The notes under the pieces: generated by a model | What the model was told of the DNA's origin: nothing | Database searches by the model: none | Seen by the model: only the letters and a program-made list of their open reading frames with translations | Shown here: positions 62,331-64,000 of the stretch, in pieces | How the letters are laid out: each line of letters opens with the position of its first letter | Numbering within the stretch: position 1 is the first letter of the stretch | Position numbers and translations under genes: made by a program | Assembly (NCBI RefSeq): GCF_022024035.1 | Contig: NZ_CP091787.1 | Coordinates: 2,170,001-2,234,000 of the forward strand | Length of the DNA stretch: 64,000 nt | DNA from: Prevotella sp. E13-17 | GTDB lineage: Bacteria; Bacteroidota; Bacteroidia; Bacteroidales; Bacteroidaceae | Direction of reading: 5' to 3'

Positions 62331-62930
62331 CTAAAAAGATTCCAATTCTGTATATATGCGCTGAACAGGCAAGCCCATAACGTTGAAATAGCTTCCACTC
62401 AAACCTGTGACTCCAATATAGCCAATCCACTCCTGTATTCCATAAGCACCAGCTTTGTCAAAGGGGCGATATTTCTCTACATAGTAATTGATTTCGTCAT
62501 CTGACAGTTGCTTGAAAGTGACATCCGTCGTCACTGAAAAGCTGCGTTTCTTCTCATTTGTCATCAGGCAAACACCAGTTGTCACTTGATGAGAGCAGTT
62601 GCTCAGCTTATGCAGCATGCGACGAGCATCACAGGCGTCATGAGGTTTTCCCATAACCTCATCACCAGCTATAACCACCGTATCGGCCGTTATAATCAGA
62701 TCATCAGGTGCCATGACCGCCTGATAAGCCTCTGCTTTCTTATTGGAGATATATTGAGCAATCTCGCCAACGGGCAGCGTTGGTGGGTAGGACTCATCAA
62801 TATCTTTCAGCACTTTCACTTCGAAAGGAAGCCCTAAGCCCCCTAAAAGTTCTCGTCGGCGAGGCGAGTTGCTCGCCAACACGATATGATATTTCTGCAG
62901 ATTCTCAAACATATTCTTTCTTTTTACCAT
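62331..62930 (-). CDS. maf: Maf-family nucleotide pyrophosphatase
   Basis: A 199-aa house-cleaning dNTP/UTP pyrophosphatase. The Maf signature [19 protein letters not shown] is near the N-terminus. [41 protein letters not shown] and [31 protein letters not shown] follow. The frame opens at 62930, overlapping the KdsC-like gene by 7 nt; a second ATG at 62912 ([11 protein letters not shown]) also fits the family length. Confidence 0.94.
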   Translation of the reverse strand: MVKRKNMFENLQKYHIVLASNSPRRRELLGGLGLPFEVKVLKDIDESYPPTLPVGEIAQYISNKKAEAYQAVMAPDDLIITADTVVIAGDEVMGKPHDACDARRMLHKLSNCSHQVTTGVCLMTNEKKRSFSVTTDVTFKQLSDDEINYYVEKYRPFDKAGAYGIQEWIGYIGVTGLSGSYFNVMGLPVQRIYTELESF

Positions 62931-63442
62931 CCAAAGGCTTTTTCATCCATCAGCCATTTGCCCTGGGCACGCAGGGTTTGTTCAACGACATCGCGACCAC
63001 ACCCGTAGCCACCTTTTCGGTCACTGACATAGATACAAGCCTCGCGCACCTCCTGACAAGCATCGTGCGGACATACGGGGCACCCCACTCTGCGCAACAC
63101 TTCTAAATCGGGGATATCATCTCCCATAAACATCACTTCCTCATCTGTCAGTTGATACTTCTTCAGAAATGCATCATAGGTAGTGATCTTCACGGCACAG
63201 CCCATCATCACATCTTTCACTCCAAGTCCTTCATACCTCACTCGGATAGCGTCAACGTTGGCGCCTGTCATGATTGCGATGTGAAGTCCTAGTTTGACGG
63301 CCAACTGTATGGCATAGCCATCCTTGATGTTGACGGTTCGTTGTGGCAGACCATCGGGAGCTAACGTGATGGTTTCTGCCGAAAGTACGCCATCAATGTC
63401 GAAGATGATGGCTTTTATCTTTGTTAAATCGTAGTTGATCAT
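62924..63442 (-). CDS. KdsC-like HAD phosphatase
   Basis: A 172-aa capless HAD phosphatase. Motif I is [10 protein letters not shown], motif [12 protein letters not shown], and motif [31 protein letters not shown], which closely follows KDO-8-phosphate phosphatase (KdsC). It would release KDO for lipopolysaccharide core synthesis. The start overlaps the upstream DUF2520 gene by 4 nt, and the end overlaps maf, so the three are co-translated. Confidence 0.88.
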   Translation of the reverse strand: MINYDLTKIKAIIFDIDGVLSAETITLAPDGLPQRTVNIKDGYAIQLAVKLGLHIAIMTGANVDAIRVRYEGLGVKDVMMGCAVKITTYDAFLKKYQLTDEEVMFMGDDIPDLEVLRRVGCPVCPHDACQEVREACIYVSDRKGGYGCGRDVVEQTLRAQGKWLMDEKAFGW

Positions 63443-64000
63443 TTCGCCAAGAGATGAATACTTTTACTCATTAATTCATATATTTCCTGCATATCGGGAT
63501 TGTCTGCAAGCAATTCCTTTTGTGCCTCAATCACATTGACGTCATAACGCACAGCAGGCCCCGTCTGTGCCTCCACTGGGTCCATTGTGTTAGCCTTTTG
63601 TGCCGTTTCGTTGATAAGAGGCAACATCACTGAAAACGGCAACCCATGCTTTTTCAGTATCTCGGCCGACAACGCATAGCAATGATTGGCAAAATTGCAG
63701 GCGAAGACGGCGGCTAAATGTAGGTATCGGCGCTCCTCAGAAGACAGTTGATAGATGTGCTGACTGATGGACGAAGCCAGGGCTTCGGCAAGCAGAAGAC
63801 TTCTATCATTGTTAGTTTCTATAAATATAGGAACACGCGAGAAATCCACCAGTCTTTCTTTTGAGAACGTCTGCATCGGATAGATAATACCATGACACGG
63901 GTGTTGCCCGAAGACTTCCATGGTTACGGAGCCAGCCGTGTGAAAGAAAGCCACTTCTTCACGTCCCTTTTGCAAGTCAGCAATCAACCGTCCAAGAACG
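63439..64000 (-). CDS. Rossmann-like / DUF2520 protein, partial at right edge
   Basis: About 187 codons are present and the N-terminus is beyond the window. The visible part has [29 protein letters not shown] and [24 protein letters not shown], typical of the Rossmann plus C-terminal helical DUF2520 arrangement, a group related to NADP-dependent dehydrogenases. The reaction is unknown. First visible gene of the run DUF2520-kdsC-maf. Confidence 0.85.
   Translation of the reverse strand, partial: VLGRLIADLQKGREEVAFFHTAGSVTMEVFGQHPCHGIIYPMQTFSKERLVDFSRVPIFIETNNDRSLLLAEALASSISQHIYQLSSEERRYLHLAAVFACNFANHCYALSAEILKKHGLPFSVMLPLINETAQKANTMDPVEAQTGPAVRYDVNVIEAQKELLADNPDMQEIYELMSKSIHLLAK

Overview
The window looks like a chromosomal segment of a Bacteroidales bacterium, most likely Prevotella or a close relative. 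The main evidence is the promoter type: nearly every transcription unit is preceded by the Bacteroidetes -7 element TAnnTTTG (usually TACCTTTGCA or TATCTTTGCA), often with TTTG or TTG 19-20 nt upstream. Other support comes from a fused nuoCD, an archaeal-type ProS, a GlnRS, DUF4491, DUF4301 and C-terminal tails like those of type IX-secreted proteins. No rRNA, CRISPR, SusC/SusD pair or intact insertion sequence is visible.

Layout. 1-3.7 kb: minus-strand complex I genes nuoA-nuoB-nuoCD-nuoH (nuoH runs off the left edge). 3.9-4.2 kb: tRNA-Ser(GCT) and two identical tRNA-Glu(CTC). 4.2-4.9 kb: non-coding, with a 22-bp-period repeat array. 4.9-8.2 kb: phospho-sugar mutase, MtgA and an OmpA-type lipoprotein. 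8.3-17.4 kb: proS, menA, an HD hydrolase, an RluA-type pseudouridine synthase with a 49-aa membrane protein, an ABC-F protein with one ruined ATP site, grpE, dnaJ and folC. 17.5-21.1 kb: galactose operon galM-MFS permease-galK. 21.2-23.8 kb: MORN-GH25 lipoprotein, DUF4491, rlmH, a 240-bp IS remnant and tRNA-Ser(CGA). 24-28.5 kb: minus-strand cstA-OMP-nadC-C69 peptidase. 28.6-33.6 kb: a GHL10-type secreted hydrolase and carB. 33.6-34.2 kb: a second 22-bp-period array. 34.2-40.7 kb: rhodanese, LMW phosphatase, a relA with a dead hydrolase domain, a KdgK-like kinase, DUF4301 and a HAD phosphatase. 40.7-43.5 kb: a small-transcript candidate, a frameshifted secreted-protein gene and a secreted nuclease. 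43.9-49.3 kb: tRNA-Tyr, mltG, glnS, a TPR protein and DedA. 49.3-52.7 kb: GDP-L-fucose operon manC-gmd-fcl. 52.7-59.1 kb: two large secreted carbohydrate-active proteins. 59.3-64 kb: TRIC-like channel, rarA, an acidic-tailed unknown, Maf, a KdsC-like phosphatase and a DUF2520 protein.

How it fits together. Most genes are core: respiration, translation, chaperones, stringent response and envelope synthesis. Envelope and surface sugar functions recur (phospho-sugar mutase, MtgA, MltG, GH25 lysozyme, KdsC-like phosphatase, GDP-fucose synthesis), as does scavenging of external sugars and peptides (gal operon, CstA, C69 peptidase, GHL10, GH128-like and clan GH-A enzymes).

The most unusual signal is non-coding. 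Two gaps between convergent genes (4458-4743 and 33766-34139) hold arrays with an exact 22-bp period. Their units fall into unrelated sequence families but keep one plan: 5-nt arm, 5-nt centre, complementary 5-nt arm, 7-nt spacer. Three short minus-strand units with their own promoter and hairpin terminator (near 40.8, 45.25 and 62.2 kb) look like undescribed small RNAs.
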